Below, one piece after another: positions 7,628-17,251 of a stretch of DNA of 64,000 nucleotides. The stretch's first letter is position 1. Each line of letters starts with the position of its first letter. The DNA is from DASUPK01 sp963804595. Lineage in GTDB: Bacteria > Actinomycetota > Thermoleophilia > Solirubrobacterales > 70-9. A program made the translations under genes and the position numbers. The stretch covers positions 1 to 64,000 of the forward strand of contig CAWDQZ010000023.1 in assembly GCA_963804595.1 (NCBI GenBank). The letters are read 5' to 3'. Below the pieces are notes generated by a model that saw only the letters and a list, made by a program, of their open reading frames with translations, ran no database searches and was not told the origin of the DNA.

Positions 7628-7650
7628 CGCGCGTCAAGGAGCGACGCGCG
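7628..7650 (+). terminator. Hairpin between the SDR and CocE-like genes
   Basis: CGCGCGTC and GACGCGCG form a perfect 8-bp stem with a 7-base loop, eight bases past the SDR stop. The motif GACGCGCGGC recurs once more just downstream. It may end the SDR transcript. Confidence 0.4.
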
Positions 7651-7692
7651 GCGCGACGAGGGACGCGCGGCAAGGAGAGAGAGGAGAGGCAG

Positions 7693-10017
7693 ATGCGGAA
7701 GCTGGTGCTGCTTGTTTCGGTGATCGCCGGATCGCTGCTCGTCGCCCCTGTGGCGCACGCGGCCATCCCGAGTGCGCTCGGGATCACCTGCACGGTGGCG
7801 ACGGACGACGTGCGCGAGTGCGGCAACAGTGCGCCTCGCAGCACCGCTGCGTCCTGGGACGGCACCCCGATCGACGTCAACATCGCCTTTCCGCCGGCGA
7901 GCGGCACCGACGGCGACTACCCGCTGATCATCGTCGGTCACGGCTACGGCGGCAGCAAGATCGGCTTCGGCGCCCCGGACTCGACGGACGGACTTCGCCA
8001 CTTCACCAGCCAGGGCTACGCCGTCTTCAGCATGACCGATCGCGGCTTCCACGAGTCCTGCGGCTCCGATGCCTCGATCACCGCCGGCGGCGCGGCCTGC
8101 GACAACGGCTACATCCATCTCATGGACGACCGTTACGAGGTCCGTGACGCTCAGTTCCTCGTCGGCGAGCTCGCCGACGAGGGCCTCGCCGACGGCCAGA
8201 GGATCGGCGCGACCGGCGGCTCCTACGGCGGCGGTCTCTCGCTCCAGCTGGGGACGCTGAAGGACCGGGTGATGATGCCCGACGGCAGCCTGGTCGCCTG
8301 GACCAGCCCCGTGGATCACATCCCGATGCGGATCGCCGGTGCGGCTCCCAACATCCCGTGGAGCGACCTCGCCTATTCGCTCACCCCGAACGGCCGGCAA
8401 GCTCGACTACGTGGCCGACCCGGCCTACACCGGGAGGATGGGCATCGAGAAGGAGTCGTTCAACAACGGGCTCTACCGGTCGTCGTCACGCTGGGCGCCG
8501 GGAAATACTGCGGCCAGGCTCCCTATCCCTCGCCCTGCACGGACTTCGGCGCCGACGTCACGGCGTGGAAGACGCGAATCGAGCAGGGCGAGCCATACGA
8601 CGGCGATCCCAACGCTCAGGCGGTGCTGAACGAGATCCAGGCACACCATTCGGGGTACTACATCGACCATTCCGAGCCGCCCGCCCCGCTGATGATCTCG
8701 AACGGATTCGACGACGACCTCTTCCCGGCGGACGAGGCGATCGGCTACTACAACCGAATTCGGTCCCAATACCCCGACGCGCCGATCTCGATGTTTTTCG
8801 GCGACTTCGGCCACCAGCGCTCGCTCAACAAGGACGCGGACAGCCAGGCGCTTGACGCCGCCCAAATCGCCTGGCTCAACTTCTACGTCAAGGGAGCCGG
8901 GTCGCAGCCGTTCCAGGGCGTCACCGCTTACACGCTGACGTGCCCCCCGGCGGGCGACCCGACGCCCCCGCGGGACTTTCCCTCCGGCGGTCCGTTCCAG
9001 GCGGGAAGCTGGGCCGGCCTCGAGCACGGGGTCGTGCGCCTACGTGACGGCGCCACCAAGACCATCTCGGCCACGGGAGGGTCGGCTTCGGTGGATACGA
9101 CCTTCGATCCGGTTCGGAACGGCGTCTCCGGTGGGACCGCCTGTGATACGGCGCCGGCCGATGATCTGCCCGGCGTGGCCACCTACCGGGCCCCGGCCGC
9201 GCAGGGCAGCGGCTACACGCTGCTCGGCTCGGCGACAGTCGTCGCGACGATCGCCTCTCCGGAGGCGAACAACGAGCTCGCCGCGCGGCTGCTCGACGTC
9301 GCCCCCGACGGGACGGAGACCCTGGTCGCCCGGCAGCTCTACCGGCCGGACGTCGGTACCTCACGGCAGGTGTTCCAGCTTCATCCGAGCGGCCACCTGT
9401 TCGCGGCCGGGCACGTGGCCAAGCTCGAGCTGCTCCCCAAGGACGCGGGCGGTGGCTCGCTGAACAGCTACGGGCGGCCGGCGAACGGCCAGGGTGACAT
9501 CACGGTCAGCAATCTCGACCTCCGTCTGCCGGTGGCCGAGGGTCCCGGCGCCGCCGGCGGCCAGGTGACCGCCCTGCCCGCGCTGATGCTGCCGTGCGGC
9601 CAGGAGATCGCGCCGCAGTTCTCCTCATCCGAGTTCGTTCGAGCCACGCTCGGCAACGGGAAGGCCAAGCGCAAGGGCCGCAGCCTGACGGTGCCCGTGG
9701 ACTCCGCCCCGAACGGCAGTGCCTGCAAGGTGCAGGTGAAGCTGGTCGGCAAGAAGCCGAAGAAGAAGGGCAAGGGCTCGGCGGCCGCAGCCAAGAAGAA
9801 GAAGAAGGGCAAGAAGCGCATCCTCGGCAAGGCCAGCGCGACGATCGACGCCGGGAAGTCCGGCACGGTGAAGGTGAAGCTCTCCAAGAGCAACGCCCAG
9901 GCCCTCGGTAAGAAGGTCCGGGTCGAGCTGACCACGCTCGACCCGACCGGGAACACCGTGCAGAACGCCCAGGTCAAGGTCTCGGGCAAGAAGGCCAAGA
10001 AGCACAAGAAGAAGTAG
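7693..10017 (+). CDS. Secreted CocE/NonD-family (X-Pro dipeptidyl-peptidase-like) serine hydrolase with an out-of-frame patch
   Basis: 774-residue exported alpha/beta hydrolase. A signal peptide covers 1-23 (ending AHAA), with oxyanion-region VGHGYGG near 81-87 and nucleophile Ser177 in GGSYGGG. Candidate acid and His lie in NGFDDDLF (about 338) and FGDFGHQRS (about 372). The C-terminal part is beta-rich and ends in a very lysine-rich tail (from about 690). Residues about 235-258 are not family-like, while the +1 frame over the same bases reads GKLDYVADPAYTGRMG then IEKESFNNGLY. Two compensating frame errors near 8396 and 8470 are therefore likely. GGAGAGG precedes the ATG. Confidence 0.8.
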   Translation: MRKLVLLVSVIAGSLLVAPVAHAAIPSALGITCTVATDDVRECGNSAPRSTAASWDGTPIDVNIAFPPASGTDGDYPLIIVGHGYGGSKIGFGAPDSTDGLRHFTSQGYAVFSMTDRGFHESCGSDASITAGGAACDNGYIHLMDDRYEVRDAQFLVGELADEGLADGQRIGATGGSYGGGLSLQLGTLKDRVMMPDGSLVAWTSPVDHIPMRIAGAAPNIPWSDLAYSLTPNGRQARLRGRPGLHREDGHREGVVQQRALPVVVTLGAGKYCGQAPYPSPCTDFGADVTAWKTRIEQGEPYDGDPNAQAVLNEIQAHHSGYYIDHSEPPAPLMISNGFDDDLFPADEAIGYYNRIRSQYPDAPISMFFGDFGHQRSLNKDADSQALDAAQIAWLNFYVKGAGSQPFQGVTAYTLTCPPAGDPTPPRDFPSGGPFQAGSWAGLEHGVVRLRDGATKTISATGGSASVDTTFDPVRNGVSGGTACDTAPADDLPGVATYRAPAAQGSGYTLLGSATVVATIASPEANNELAARLLDVAPDGTETLVARQLYRPDVGTSRQVFQLHPSGHLFAAGHVAKLELLPKDAGGGSLNSYGRPANGQGDITVSNLDLRLPVAEGPGAAGGQVTALPALMLPCGQEIAPQFSSSEFVRATLGNGKAKRKGRSLTVPVDSAPNGSACKVQVKLVGKKPKKKGKGSAAAAKKKKKGKKRILGKASATIDAGKSGTVKVKLSKSNAQALGKKVRVELTTLDPTGNTVQNAQVKVSGKKAKKHKKK

Positions 10018-10019
10018 GA

Positions 10020-10038
10020 CCGGCCGGCAAATGGCCGG
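10020..10038 (+). terminator. Hairpin between the CocE-like gene and aconitase
   Basis: CCGGCC and GGCCGG with a 7-base loop, right after the stop codon of the hydrolase and just upstream of the aconitase -10. It may terminate the former. Confidence 0.45.
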
Positions 10039-10041
10039 GAA

Positions 10042-10047
10042 TAGACT
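10042..10047 (+). promoter_or_regulatory. Leaderless promoter of acnA
   Basis: TAGACT, six bases (GGGGAT), then GTG at 10054. No Shine-Dalgarno is present. Confidence 0.6.
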
Positions 10048-10053
10048 GGGGAT

Positions 10054-12867
10054 GTGAGCCCGAAGGACAGCTTTGGAGCGCAGGCGACCCTCGAGGTCGG
10101 GGGTCACGAGTTCGAGATCCACCGGCTCGACTCCCTTCAACAGCGCTTCGACGTGGCCAGGCTGCCGTACTCGCTGAAGGTCCTGCTGGAGAATTCCCTC
10201 CGCCTCGAGGACGGAACCTCTGTCACCGCGGATGACGTCGAGGCGATCGCCAGCTGGGACGCGAAGGCCGAGCCCTCGGTGGAGATCCCGTTCCAGCCCG
10301 CGCGCGTGCTGATGCAGGACTTCACCGGTGTGCCGGCGGTGGTCGATCTGGCCGCGATGAGGGACGCCATGGAGGACCTCGGCGGGGACCCGTCGGCGAT
10401 CAACCCGCAGGTCGACGTCGATCTGATCATCGATCACTCAGTCCAGGTGGACGCCTTCGGCAACCAGCGGGCCTTCGAGGTGAACGCCGAGCGCGACTAC
10501 GAGCGCAACGGCGAGCGCTACGCCTTCCTGCGCTGGGGCCAGACCGCCTTCGAGCGCTTCCGGGTCGTTCCGCCGGCGACCGGCATCTGCCATCAGGTCA
10601 ACCTCGAGTACCTCGGCCAGTGCGTCTGGACCCGGGACTCCGATGAGGGCACGCAGGCTTTCCCGGACACCCTGGTGGGCACCGACTCCCACACGACGAT
10701 GATCAACGGTCTAGGGGTCCTCGGCTGGGGCGTCGGCGGGATCGAGGCCGAGGCGGCGATGCTCGGTCAACCGATCTCGATGCTGCTGCCCCAGGTGATC
10801 GGCTTCAGGCTCACCGGCGAGCTGCCCGAGGGCGCGACCGCAACCGACCTCGTCCTGACCGTCACCGAGATGCTCCGTGAGAAAGGCGTCGTCTCCAAGT
10901 TCGTCGAGTTCTTCGGCCCGGGGATCGCCGGCCTCGGACTGGCGGACAGGGCGACGATCGGCAACATGTCGCCGGAGTTCGGCTCGACCTGCGCGATCTT
11001 CCCGGTCGACGCGGAGACGCTGCGCTACCTCGAGTTCACCGGGCGCCCGACCGAGCAGATCGAGCTCGTCGACGCCTACACACGCGAGCAGGGCCTCTTC
11101 CACGAGCCCGACGCCGAGGAGCCGACCTACTCGGACACACTGGAGCTCGACCTCGGAGAGGTCGAGCCCAGCATCGCCGGCCCGAAGCGCCCGCAGGACA
11201 GGATTTCGCTGTCGGATGCCAAGGGAGCCTTCATCGAGGCGATGACCGAGTGGGACCCGGACGCCGGCGATGAGCTGGGCAATGGCCGTGACGAGGCGAT
11301 CGCCGAGTCGTTCCCGGCCTCCGACCCGCCCGCCGAGGACCACGATGGCGCCGGCGGAAAGCCGCGCATCTACGTGGACAGGGGCGACGTCGCGGTGGAG
11401 GTAAAGACCAGCGATGCGGTCGCCGTGCAGCTCGAGAGCGGCGAGACCGTCGAGCTCGACCACGGCCACGTCGTGATCGCGGCGATCACGAGCTGCACCA
11501 ACACCTCCAACCCCTCCGTCATGCTGGGGGCCGGGCTGCTCGCCAAGAAGGCGGTCGAGAGGGGGCTGCGCCGGCAGCCTTGGGTGAAGACCTCGCTCGC
11601 ACCCGGCTCGACGGTGGTGACCGACTACCTCGAGAAGTCCGGGCTCGACCGCTACCTGAACGAGCTTCAGTTCAACCTCGTCGGCTACGGCTGCACGACC
11701 TGCATCGGCAACTCGGGCCCGCTGCCCGAGGCGATCTCGAAGGCGGTCAACGACAACGACCTGGTGGTCTGCTCGGTCCTCTCCGGCAACAGGAACTTCG
11801 AGGGACGGATCAACCCCGACACCCGGGCCAACTATCTCGCCTCGCCGCCGCTGGTCGTCGCCTACGCGCTCGCCGGACGCATGGACGTCGATCTGACCTC
11901 CGAGCCGCTCGGCAGCGACTCCGACGGCGAGCCCGTGTACCTCTCGGACGTCTGGCCCAGCTCCGACGAGATCAAGCAGGTCGTCGAGGACGCGGTCCGA
12001 GCCGACATGTTCACCAGGAGCTACGCGGACGTCTTCACGGGCGATGAGCGCTGGAAGGACATCGAGGTCCCGGAGGGCGACCGCTACACGTGGCCGGACT
12101 CGACCTATGTGCGCAAGCCGAGCTTCTTCGAGCGCATGGATCCCGAGCCGAAGCCGGTCGAGCCGGTCGAGGGCGCGTGCGTTCTCGCCGTGCTCGGTGA
12201 TTCGGTGACCACCGATCACATCTCGCCCGCCGGCGCGATCAAGAGGGACAGTCCGGCCGGGAGCTGGCTGATCGACCAGGGGGTCGAGGTCCGCGACTTC
12301 AATTCCTACGGCTCGCGCCGCGGCAACCACGAGGTGATGGTCCGCGGCACGTTCGCCAACGTCCGCCTGCGTAACCGGCTGGTCGAGCGCGAGGGCGGCT
12401 ACACCCGCCACTTCCCCGATGGCGAGGAGACCACGATCTACGAGGCCGCCATGAAGTACGCGGAGGAGGAGGTCCCGCTCGTGGTGCTCGCGGGCAAGGA
12501 GTACGGCTCGGGATCCTCGCGCGACTGGGCGGCGAAGGGCACCAACCTGCTCGGCGTCCGGGCGGTGATCGCGGAGAGCTTCGAGCGCATCCACCGCTCC
12601 AACCTGATCGGGATGGGCGTCCTGCCACTGCAGTTCGCCGACGGCGAGTCGATCGGCTCGCTCGGCCTCACCGGCACGGAGACCTTCACCGTCGGCGACC
12701 TCGAGAACGGCGAGGCGAAGAGGGTCGAGGTCACCGCCTCGCGCGACGACGCGGACGACGTCGCCTTCGAAGCGACCGTTCGCATTGACACGCCCAACGA
12801 GGTGAGCTACTTCCAGAACGGCGGCATCCTGCACAGGGTGCTGCGAGACCTGCGCTCCCGCGCCTAG
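10054..12867 (+). CDS. acnA: Aconitate hydratase A
   Basis: TCA-cycle enzyme interconverting citrate and isocitrate, 937 residues, close to the usual AcnA/IRP length. The three iron-sulfur cysteines are visible in AAITSCTNTSNPSVM (about 480) and GYGCTTCIGNSGPL (about 550). VGTDSHTTMINGLGVLGWG (about 208) and the swivel-domain AGKEYGSGSSRDWAAKG (about 815) are also classic. An acidic insert near 405-440 (ESFPASDPPAEDHDG) is a lineage feature. The GTG start lacks a ribosome site and follows a leaderless promoter. The next gene begins two bases after its stop. Confidence 0.97.
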   Translation: MSPKDSFGAQATLEVGGHEFEIHRLDSLQQRFDVARLPYSLKVLLENSLRLEDGTSVTADDVEAIASWDAKAEPSVEIPFQPARVLMQDFTGVPAVVDLAAMRDAMEDLGGDPSAINPQVDVDLIIDHSVQVDAFGNQRAFEVNAERDYERNGERYAFLRWGQTAFERFRVVPPATGICHQVNLEYLGQCVWTRDSDEGTQAFPDTLVGTDSHTTMINGLGVLGWGVGGIEAEAAMLGQPISMLLPQVIGFRLTGELPEGATATDLVLTVTEMLREKGVVSKFVEFFGPGIAGLGLADRATIGNMSPEFGSTCAIFPVDAETLRYLEFTGRPTEQIELVDAYTREQGLFHEPDAEEPTYSDTLELDLGEVEPSIAGPKRPQDRISLSDAKGAFIEAMTEWDPDAGDELGNGRDEAIAESFPASDPPAEDHDGAGGKPRIYVDRGDVAVEVKTSDAVAVQLESGETVELDHGHVVIAAITSCTNTSNPSVMLGAGLLAKKAVERGLRRQPWVKTSLAPGSTVVTDYLEKSGLDRYLNELQFNLVGYGCTTCIGNSGPLPEAISKAVNDNDLVVCSVLSGNRNFEGRINPDTRANYLASPPLVVAYALAGRMDVDLTSEPLGSDSDGEPVYLSDVWPSSDEIKQVVEDAVRADMFTRSYADVFTGDERWKDIEVPEGDRYTWPDSTYVRKPSFFERMDPEPKPVEPVEGACVLAVLGDSVTTDHISPAGAIKRDSPAGSWLIDQGVEVRDFNSYGSRRGNHEVMVRGTFANVRLRNRLVEREGGYTRHFPDGEETTIYEAAMKYAEEEVPLVVLAGKEYGSGSSRDWAAKGTNLLGVRAVIAESFERIHRSNLIGMGVLPLQFADGESIGSLGLTGTETFTVGDLENGEAKRVEVTASRDDADDVAFEATVRIDTPNEVSYFQNGGILHRVLRDLRSRA

Positions 12868-12869
12868 AA

Positions 12870-13680
12870 GTGGTCGACCGAACCGGGGTGGTCGCCGGGG
12901 TGCGGACGCACTGGCGCGAGAGTCCCCCGGAGGACCGTCCGCCGGTGCTCTACCTCCACGGAGTGCCCACGGCCTCTTGGGACTGGATCCCCTACCTGGA
13001 GCGGATCGGCGGCGTCGCCCCCGACCTGCCGGGGTTCGGGGAGTCGGCGAAGCCCGCCGACTTCGACTACACGATCGACGGCTACATGCCCTGGATCGAC
13101 GCCTTCACACAGGCGGTCGGGCTCGAGCGCTTCTCCCTGGTCGTACACGACTGGGGCGGCGGTCTCGGTCTTGCCTTCGCGCAGCGCTGCTCCGCAGCGG
13201 ATCGAGCGGCTGGTGATCCACACCTCGGTCCCACTGCTACCCGGCTACCGGTGGCACTGGGTCGCGCGCGTCTGGCGGACGCCGGGCCTCGGCGAGCTCT
13301 TCATGGCCACGGCGACCAAGCCGGCCTTCAGGCAGCTCTCCCGCATCTCGAACGCGAGCAAGGGCCCGATGCCCGGCTGGTTCGTCGATGGAGTCTGGTC
13401 CGACTTCGACCGCGGTACTCGCCGGGCGATCCTGCGGCTATACCGCTCCGCTGATCCCGACGTGCTGGCACGGGCCGGTGAGCACCTCGGTGAGATCGAT
13501 TGCCCGGCGCTGATCATGTGGCCGACGTATGAGCCCTACGTGGGGCCGGAGTGGGGCCCGCGCCACGCCGCGGCGATCGGGGAGAACGCCCGCCTCGAGA
13601 TGATCGACCGCTCGGGCCACTGGACGTGGGTGGACCGCCCCGACATCATCGAGAGGGCGGCGGAGTTCCTCGGCGCCTGA
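12870..13680 (+). pseudogene. Alpha/beta hydrolase (dehalogenase/epoxide-hydrolase-like), frameshifted
   Basis: Two overlapping frames together make one normal about 270-residue hydrolase. The first (from GTG 12870) carries LYLHGVPTASWDW, the cap entry and the nucleophile elbow VVHDWGGGLGL with an Asp nucleophile. After about 13190 the homologous sequence continues in the +1 frame as PQRIERLVIHTSVPLLPG, ending with the catalytic-His region GHWTWVDRPDIIERAAEF. Removing one base in CGCTGCTCCGCAG restores continuity. This may be a real inactivating mutation or an assembly error. The gene starts two bases after the acnA stop, so it is probably co-transcribed and coupled. Confidence 0.75.
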
Positions 13681-13704
13681 CGACGGTCGGTGGCGGCTGA
13701 GCCC

Positions 13705-15306
13705 CTACCTCTGCCCCGGCTCGGCAGCCGGACGCAGCAGGTGGCGCTCGACGACCACCGGCACGAGCAGATCGCGGTATCCGTGGTCGTCGAAGAGAAC
13801 GGTCACCTGGTCGCCGTCGTAGCGCTGGACGGTGCCGTCGCCCCAGCGTTCGCTGATCACGCGCTCGCCCACGGCGAATGGCTGTGCCCGGGCTTCGTCG
13901 ACATGACCGGCGAGGTCGTTGTCGCAGTTGCCGCATGGGCCGGCGTACGGCTGACCGAAGTAGGTGAGCAGGAAGGAACGACGGCAGCCCTCGTGCTCGG
14001 CGTACCGGCGCATCATGTCGAGGCGCGAGCGCTCGATCTCCGTCTCCCGCTCGGCCTCGGCGCCGGCCGCCGCCACCACCGCCTCGACGCTGAGCGCGCC
14101 GGTCCAGGTGATTTCGCCGTCCGCGTCCGCGTCCGCCGCGCCGAGATCGACGAGCTTGAACAGTGCGGCGGTCGCCTGACGAGTCTCTCGCGCCGGCTCT
14201 CCGGACGCGAGCCGCGCCGCTGCGTCCCCGACGGCTGCCGCTGAAACTGGTCGAGATGTCAGGTGGACAGCCGCCCCGAAGTCCTCGGCCCGGTGGAGGA
14301 GCCGCGCTTCCGCCGGCTGGCCATCGCGGCCGGCTCGGCCGATCTCCTGGTAGTACGAGTCGAGCGACGGCGGGGGATCCAGATGCACGACCCAGCGGAC
14401 GTCCGGCTTGTCGACGCCCATTCCGAATGCGACTGTCGCCGCGACGATGCGAGTCGATCCTTCGAGGAAGGCGTTCATGGCGGCGTCCCGCGCGCGCGGC
14501 GCCATCCCGGCGTGGTAGAGGGTGACGCTGTGCCCCGCGTCGGCGAGGGTGTCCCGGGCGGCCTCCGCGTGCGCGTGCGTCGCCGCGTAGACGATGCCGG
14601 AGCCACCGAGCTCGGTGGCAGCAGCCGCGAGCTCGAGCTGCTTCTGATCGGGGGAGTGGACCCTTCGCCCCGAGAGCAGGATGCGCGGGCGATCCAGGTC
14701 GCCGATGACCACTTCGGGATCGCGCAGTCCGAGACGCGCGCGGATCTCGAGGCGCACCGGCTCCGACGCGGTCGCGGTCAGGGCCATGCGTACGGGGTCG
14801 CCGAGGGCGGAGGCCTGCGCGCCGACTCGCATGTACTCCGTTCGAAAGTCGTGACCCCACTGACTGATCAGGTGCGCCTCGTCGACCACGAACAGACTCG
14901 GTTTCGCCAGTCGAAGCACAGCTCGGGTCTCGTCGTTGCTGAGCTGCTCGGGCGAGAGGAAGACGAACGCGTCGGGTCCACAGGCGGCGGCGAGCGCATC
15001 GGCGCGCGCACGCGCAGGTTGCTGTGAATTGACGACGACGGCCGCGATCCTCGCGTTCCGCAGATGAGCGATCTGGTCCTCTTGAAGAGCGATCAGCGGC
15101 GAGATCACGACCGTCGGGCCGGGGCGAAGCAGCCCGGCCAGCTCGTAGATCGCGGACTTTCCGGCCCCGGTCGGCAGGACCGCGAGCACGTCACGCCCCT
15201 CGACCGCCGCAGAGGCGCCGCGGAGCTGCTCCGGGCGCAGCCGGCGGAACCCGAGTCGCTCGCGAGCGAGCGTCCGGATCGAATCTTCTGGCTCACTCGG
15301 CTTCAC
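13705..15306 (-). CDS. recQ: RecQ-like DEAH-box DNA helicase
   Basis: ATP-dependent helicase of 533 residues from GTG at 15306. RecA lobe 1 has the Walker A VLPTGAGKSAIYELAG (about 40), DEAH box VVDEAHLISQWGHDFR (about 145) and TATA. Lobe 2 has motif VI EIGRAGRDGQPAEA (about 330). A RecQ-type zinc site follows as CRRSFLLTYFGQPYAGPC (about 455) and GNCDN. Instead of winged-helix and HRDC domains, the C-terminus carries a short beta domain (FAVGERVISERWGDGTVQRY) seen in other actinobacterial helicases. An upstream extension to 15378 is open but unlike the family. CAGACT six bases before the GTG resembles the leaderless pattern. Confidence 0.85.
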   Translation of the reverse strand: MKPSEPEDSIRTLARERLGFRRLRPEQLRGASAAVEGRDVLAVLPTGAGKSAIYELAGLLRPGPTVVISPLIALQEDQIAHLRNARIAAVVVNSQQPARARADALAAACGPDAFVFLSPEQLSNDETRAVLRLAKPSLFVVDEAHLISQWGHDFRTEYMRVGAQASALGDPVRMALTATASEPVRLEIRARLGLRDPEVVIGDLDRPRILLSGRRVHSPDQKQLELAAAATELGGSGIVYAATHAHAEAARDTLADAGHSVTLYHAGMAPRARDAAMNAFLEGSTRIVAATVAFGMGVDKPDVRWVVHLDPPPSLDSYYQEIGRAGRDGQPAEARLLHRAEDFGAAVHLTSRPVSAAAVGDAAARLASGEPARETRQATAALFKLVDLGAADADADGEITWTGALSVEAVVAAAGAEAERETEIERSRLDMMRRYAEHEGCRRSFLLTYFGQPYAGPCGNCDNDLAGHVDEARAQPFAVGERVISERWGDGTVQRYDGDQVTVLFDDHGYRDLLVPVVVERHLLRPAAEPGQR

Positions 15307-15537
15307 AGCTCGAGTCTGCCGAAAAAGAGCGGCGTGGCGGGGCCGCGGGAGGCAGGGGGTCCACACGGCCCGCGCCACGCCTGCGCGTCGGTAGCCAGGG
15401 AGGGATTTCCGACGCGATCGTCCCGGGAGGCGGGACTGGCCCCGGGACGAGTCTTATGAAGGTAGTACGTCCTCCCGCCTTCTCCGAGCGATATTCGCCG
15501 ATTGCTCTGGCGGTGTCAACCGCTTTTCGTTAACCGG

Positions 15538-15873
15538 TCAAATGGACTTTGCGACACCCCACCCCCGGCGCTCGATCAGCTCGATCCCGATGACGGTGCC
15601 GAAAGGCCCGACGGGAGTCAGGCTCGCGGCGAGCAGGGGCCAGGGCGCCTCACGACGCATGACCGCCCAGAAGATCAGCGCGAGGAGCCCGAGGTAACCG
15701 ACGCCGTGGAGCAAGCCGAAGAGGGAGGTCTGCGAGTCATAGCCGGCGGCGATCCAGAAGAAGAGCAGCGCCGCGAACAGGCCGGACTCGAACCAGGAGA
15801 CGTACTTCACCAACTTGAACAGCGCGCCCGGAACGGGCTTGGGGAGTGCCTGGGCGTGCTCGACCGTGGCCAC
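15538..15873 (-). CDS. DUF3817 family membrane protein
   Basis: Small integral membrane protein of 111 residues. Three hydrophobic helices lie at about 20-44, 50-70 and 75-95, and the family-typical pattern LLHGVGYLGLLALIFWAV is present. DUF3817 proteins have no assigned biochemical role. The gene stands alone, starts with GTG and has a leaderless promoter. Its neighbours give no functional hint. Confidence 0.8.
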   Translation of the reverse strand: MATVEHAQALPKPVPGALFKLVKYVSWFESGLFAALLFFWIAAGYDSQTSLFGLLHGVGYLGLLALIFWAVMRREAPWPLLAASLTPVGPFGTVIGIELIERRGWGVAKSI

Positions 15874-15879
15874 GCGCCC

Positions 15880-15885
15880 AAGCTA
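15880..15885 (-). promoter_or_regulatory. Leaderless promoter of the DUF3817 gene
   Basis: TAGCTT on the minus strand, six bases (GGGCGC), then GTG at 15873. Confidence 0.6.
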
Positions 15886-15974
15886 GCGCCTGCGTGGACT
15901 CGACCATAGGTCGAAGCGATCAAGATCATCTTCCGACCGGCTGTCCATGGTTCTCGCGACCTCGAACATCCAAA

Positions 15975-16181
15975 ATGCCCGCCATGGAGCGATTTCACGG
16001 AGACAACTCCAATGTGGGCATGAGGAGGCTCGTGCGGTTCCAGCGCTCGTATCGGTGCGCGGGCTGCGCCGCGGAACACCACTCATGGGCCCGACTGAGC
16101 AACTGTCCCGATTGTGGCCGCTCCCTCTCGGTGGCCGTGATCAGACGCGCAGCGCTAGCGGCAGCCAGGCCGCTCTACTAA
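15975..16181 (+). CDS. Small zinc-ribbon protein (hypothetical)
   Basis: Up to 68 residues. The core YRCAGCAAEHHSWARLSNCP followed by DCGRS has two CxxC pairs spaced as in a zinc ribbon, preceded by a basic stretch (RRLVRFQRS). This could bind nucleic acid or act as a structural knuckle. The start is uncertain: ATG 15975, ATG 15984, or GTG 16014, which has GGAG eleven bases upstream and gives 56 residues. It lies alone in the 380-base gap between the DUF3817 gene and kgd. Codon use is plausible, but no homologue is recognised. Confidence 0.5.
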   Translation: MPAMERFHGDNSNVGMRRLVRFQRSYRCAGCAAEHHSWARLSNCPDCGRSLSVAVIRRAALAAARPLY

Positions 16182-16255
16182 GAGCGAGGGGCATAGGCCC
16201 CGAGCGGTTATGTGGGGCGGCCGCTTGCTGCCGCGATCTGATGGCGAAGCCGTGG

Positions 16256-17251
16256 CTAAGCCGGATCCGCGCGGCCCATCAGGGCCGTGAGGACGATCCG
16301 CTCCTGCTCCTTGGTGTGGGCGACCGCATAGCCCTCGCCCGGGCTGGCTCGAGGCGGGCGGCCGACGTAGCCGAGCTCGACGCCCTCCGGCAGCAGCTCC
16401 GGCATCCGCCGCTGCATGACTGACCAGGCGCCCATGTTGCGCGGCTCCTCCTGGACCCAGACGATCTCCTTCAGCTTCGGGTAGCTGGCGATCAGCTGGG
16501 TGAGCTGTTCCTTGGCGAACGGATAGAGGAGCTCGGCCCGGGCGATCGCCACGTCGTCGATTTCGTTCCGCTTGGGCGCGGCATCGATGTCGTAATAGAT
16601 CTTGCCGCTGCAGAGCACCAGGCGCTCGACCTTTCCCTTGTCCTTCACGTGCGGGTCGTCGAGCACGAACTCGAAGGAGCCCGCGGTGAGGTCGTCGAGG
16701 GTCGAGGTGGCGCGCGGCAGGCGCAGCAGGCCCTTGGGCGTGAAGACCACCATCGGCCGCGCCTTGGCGATGTGGGCCTGGCGGCGGAGCAGGTGGAAGT
16801 ACTGGGCCGCGGTCGAGGGGTTGGCGAGCCGGATGTTGCCCTCGGCGGCGAGCTGGATGAAGCGCTCGATCCGCGCGCTGGAGTGCTCCGGCCCGGCGCC
16901 CTCGTAGCCGTGCGGCAGCAGCAGCGTGAGCCGCGAGGTCTGGCCCCACTTCGCCTCCGCCGAGACGATGAAGCTGTCGATGATCACCTGCGCCGCGTTG
17001 CCGAAGTCGCCGAACTGGGCCTCCCAGAGCACCAGGCTGTCGGGCGAATGCGCGGAGTAGCCGTACTCGAAGCCGAGGCAGGCCGACTCCGACAGCGGGC
17101 TGTTGTGGAGCTCGAGCGGCGCCTCCGCCTCCTCGAGGTTCTGGATCGGCGCGTAGCGGAGGCCGGTCTTCTCATCGTGGAGGACGAGGTGGCGGTGGGA
17201 GAAGGTGCCGCGTTCCGTGTCCTGACCGGTCATCCGGACGTGGACTGCCAT
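16256..17251 (-). CDS. kgd: 2-oxoglutarate dehydrogenase Kgd, segment 3: E1 C-terminal part
   Basis: C-terminal third of the E1 (2-oxoglutarate decarboxylase) module, 331 residues when read from ATG 17251. It opens with VRMTGQDTERGTFSHRH, the strongly conserved block that normally follows SLLTDG of segment 2, and continues through LGFEYGYSAHSPDSLVLWEAQ and FIVSAEAKWGQTSRLTLLLP to EEPRNMGAWSVM. This part forms the transketolase C-domain and part of the ThDP site at the dimer interface. It is one frame away from segment 2. A single missing base near 17254 explains the break. Alone it would not be functional. Confidence 0.85.
   Translation of the reverse strand: MAVHVRMTGQDTERGTFSHRHLVLHDEKTGLRYAPIQNLEEAEAPLELHNSPLSESACLGFEYGYSAHSPDSLVLWEAQFGDFGNAAQVIIDSFIVSAEAKWGQTSRLTLLLPHGYEGAGPEHSSARIERFIQLAAEGNIRLANPSTAAQYFHLLRRQAHIAKARPMVVFTPKGLLRLPRATSTLDDLTAGSFEFVLDDPHVKDKGKVERLVLCSGKIYYDIDAAPKRNEIDDVAIARAELLYPFAKEQLTQLIASYPKLKEIVWVQEEPRNMGAWSVMQRRMPELLPEGVELGYVGRPPRASPGEGYAVAHTKEQERIVLTALMGRADPA

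Noticed and set aside
10711..12834. 707-codon minus-strand frame opposite aconitase
   Set aside because: Shadow of acnA. Composition is typical of antisense frames in high-GC DNA.
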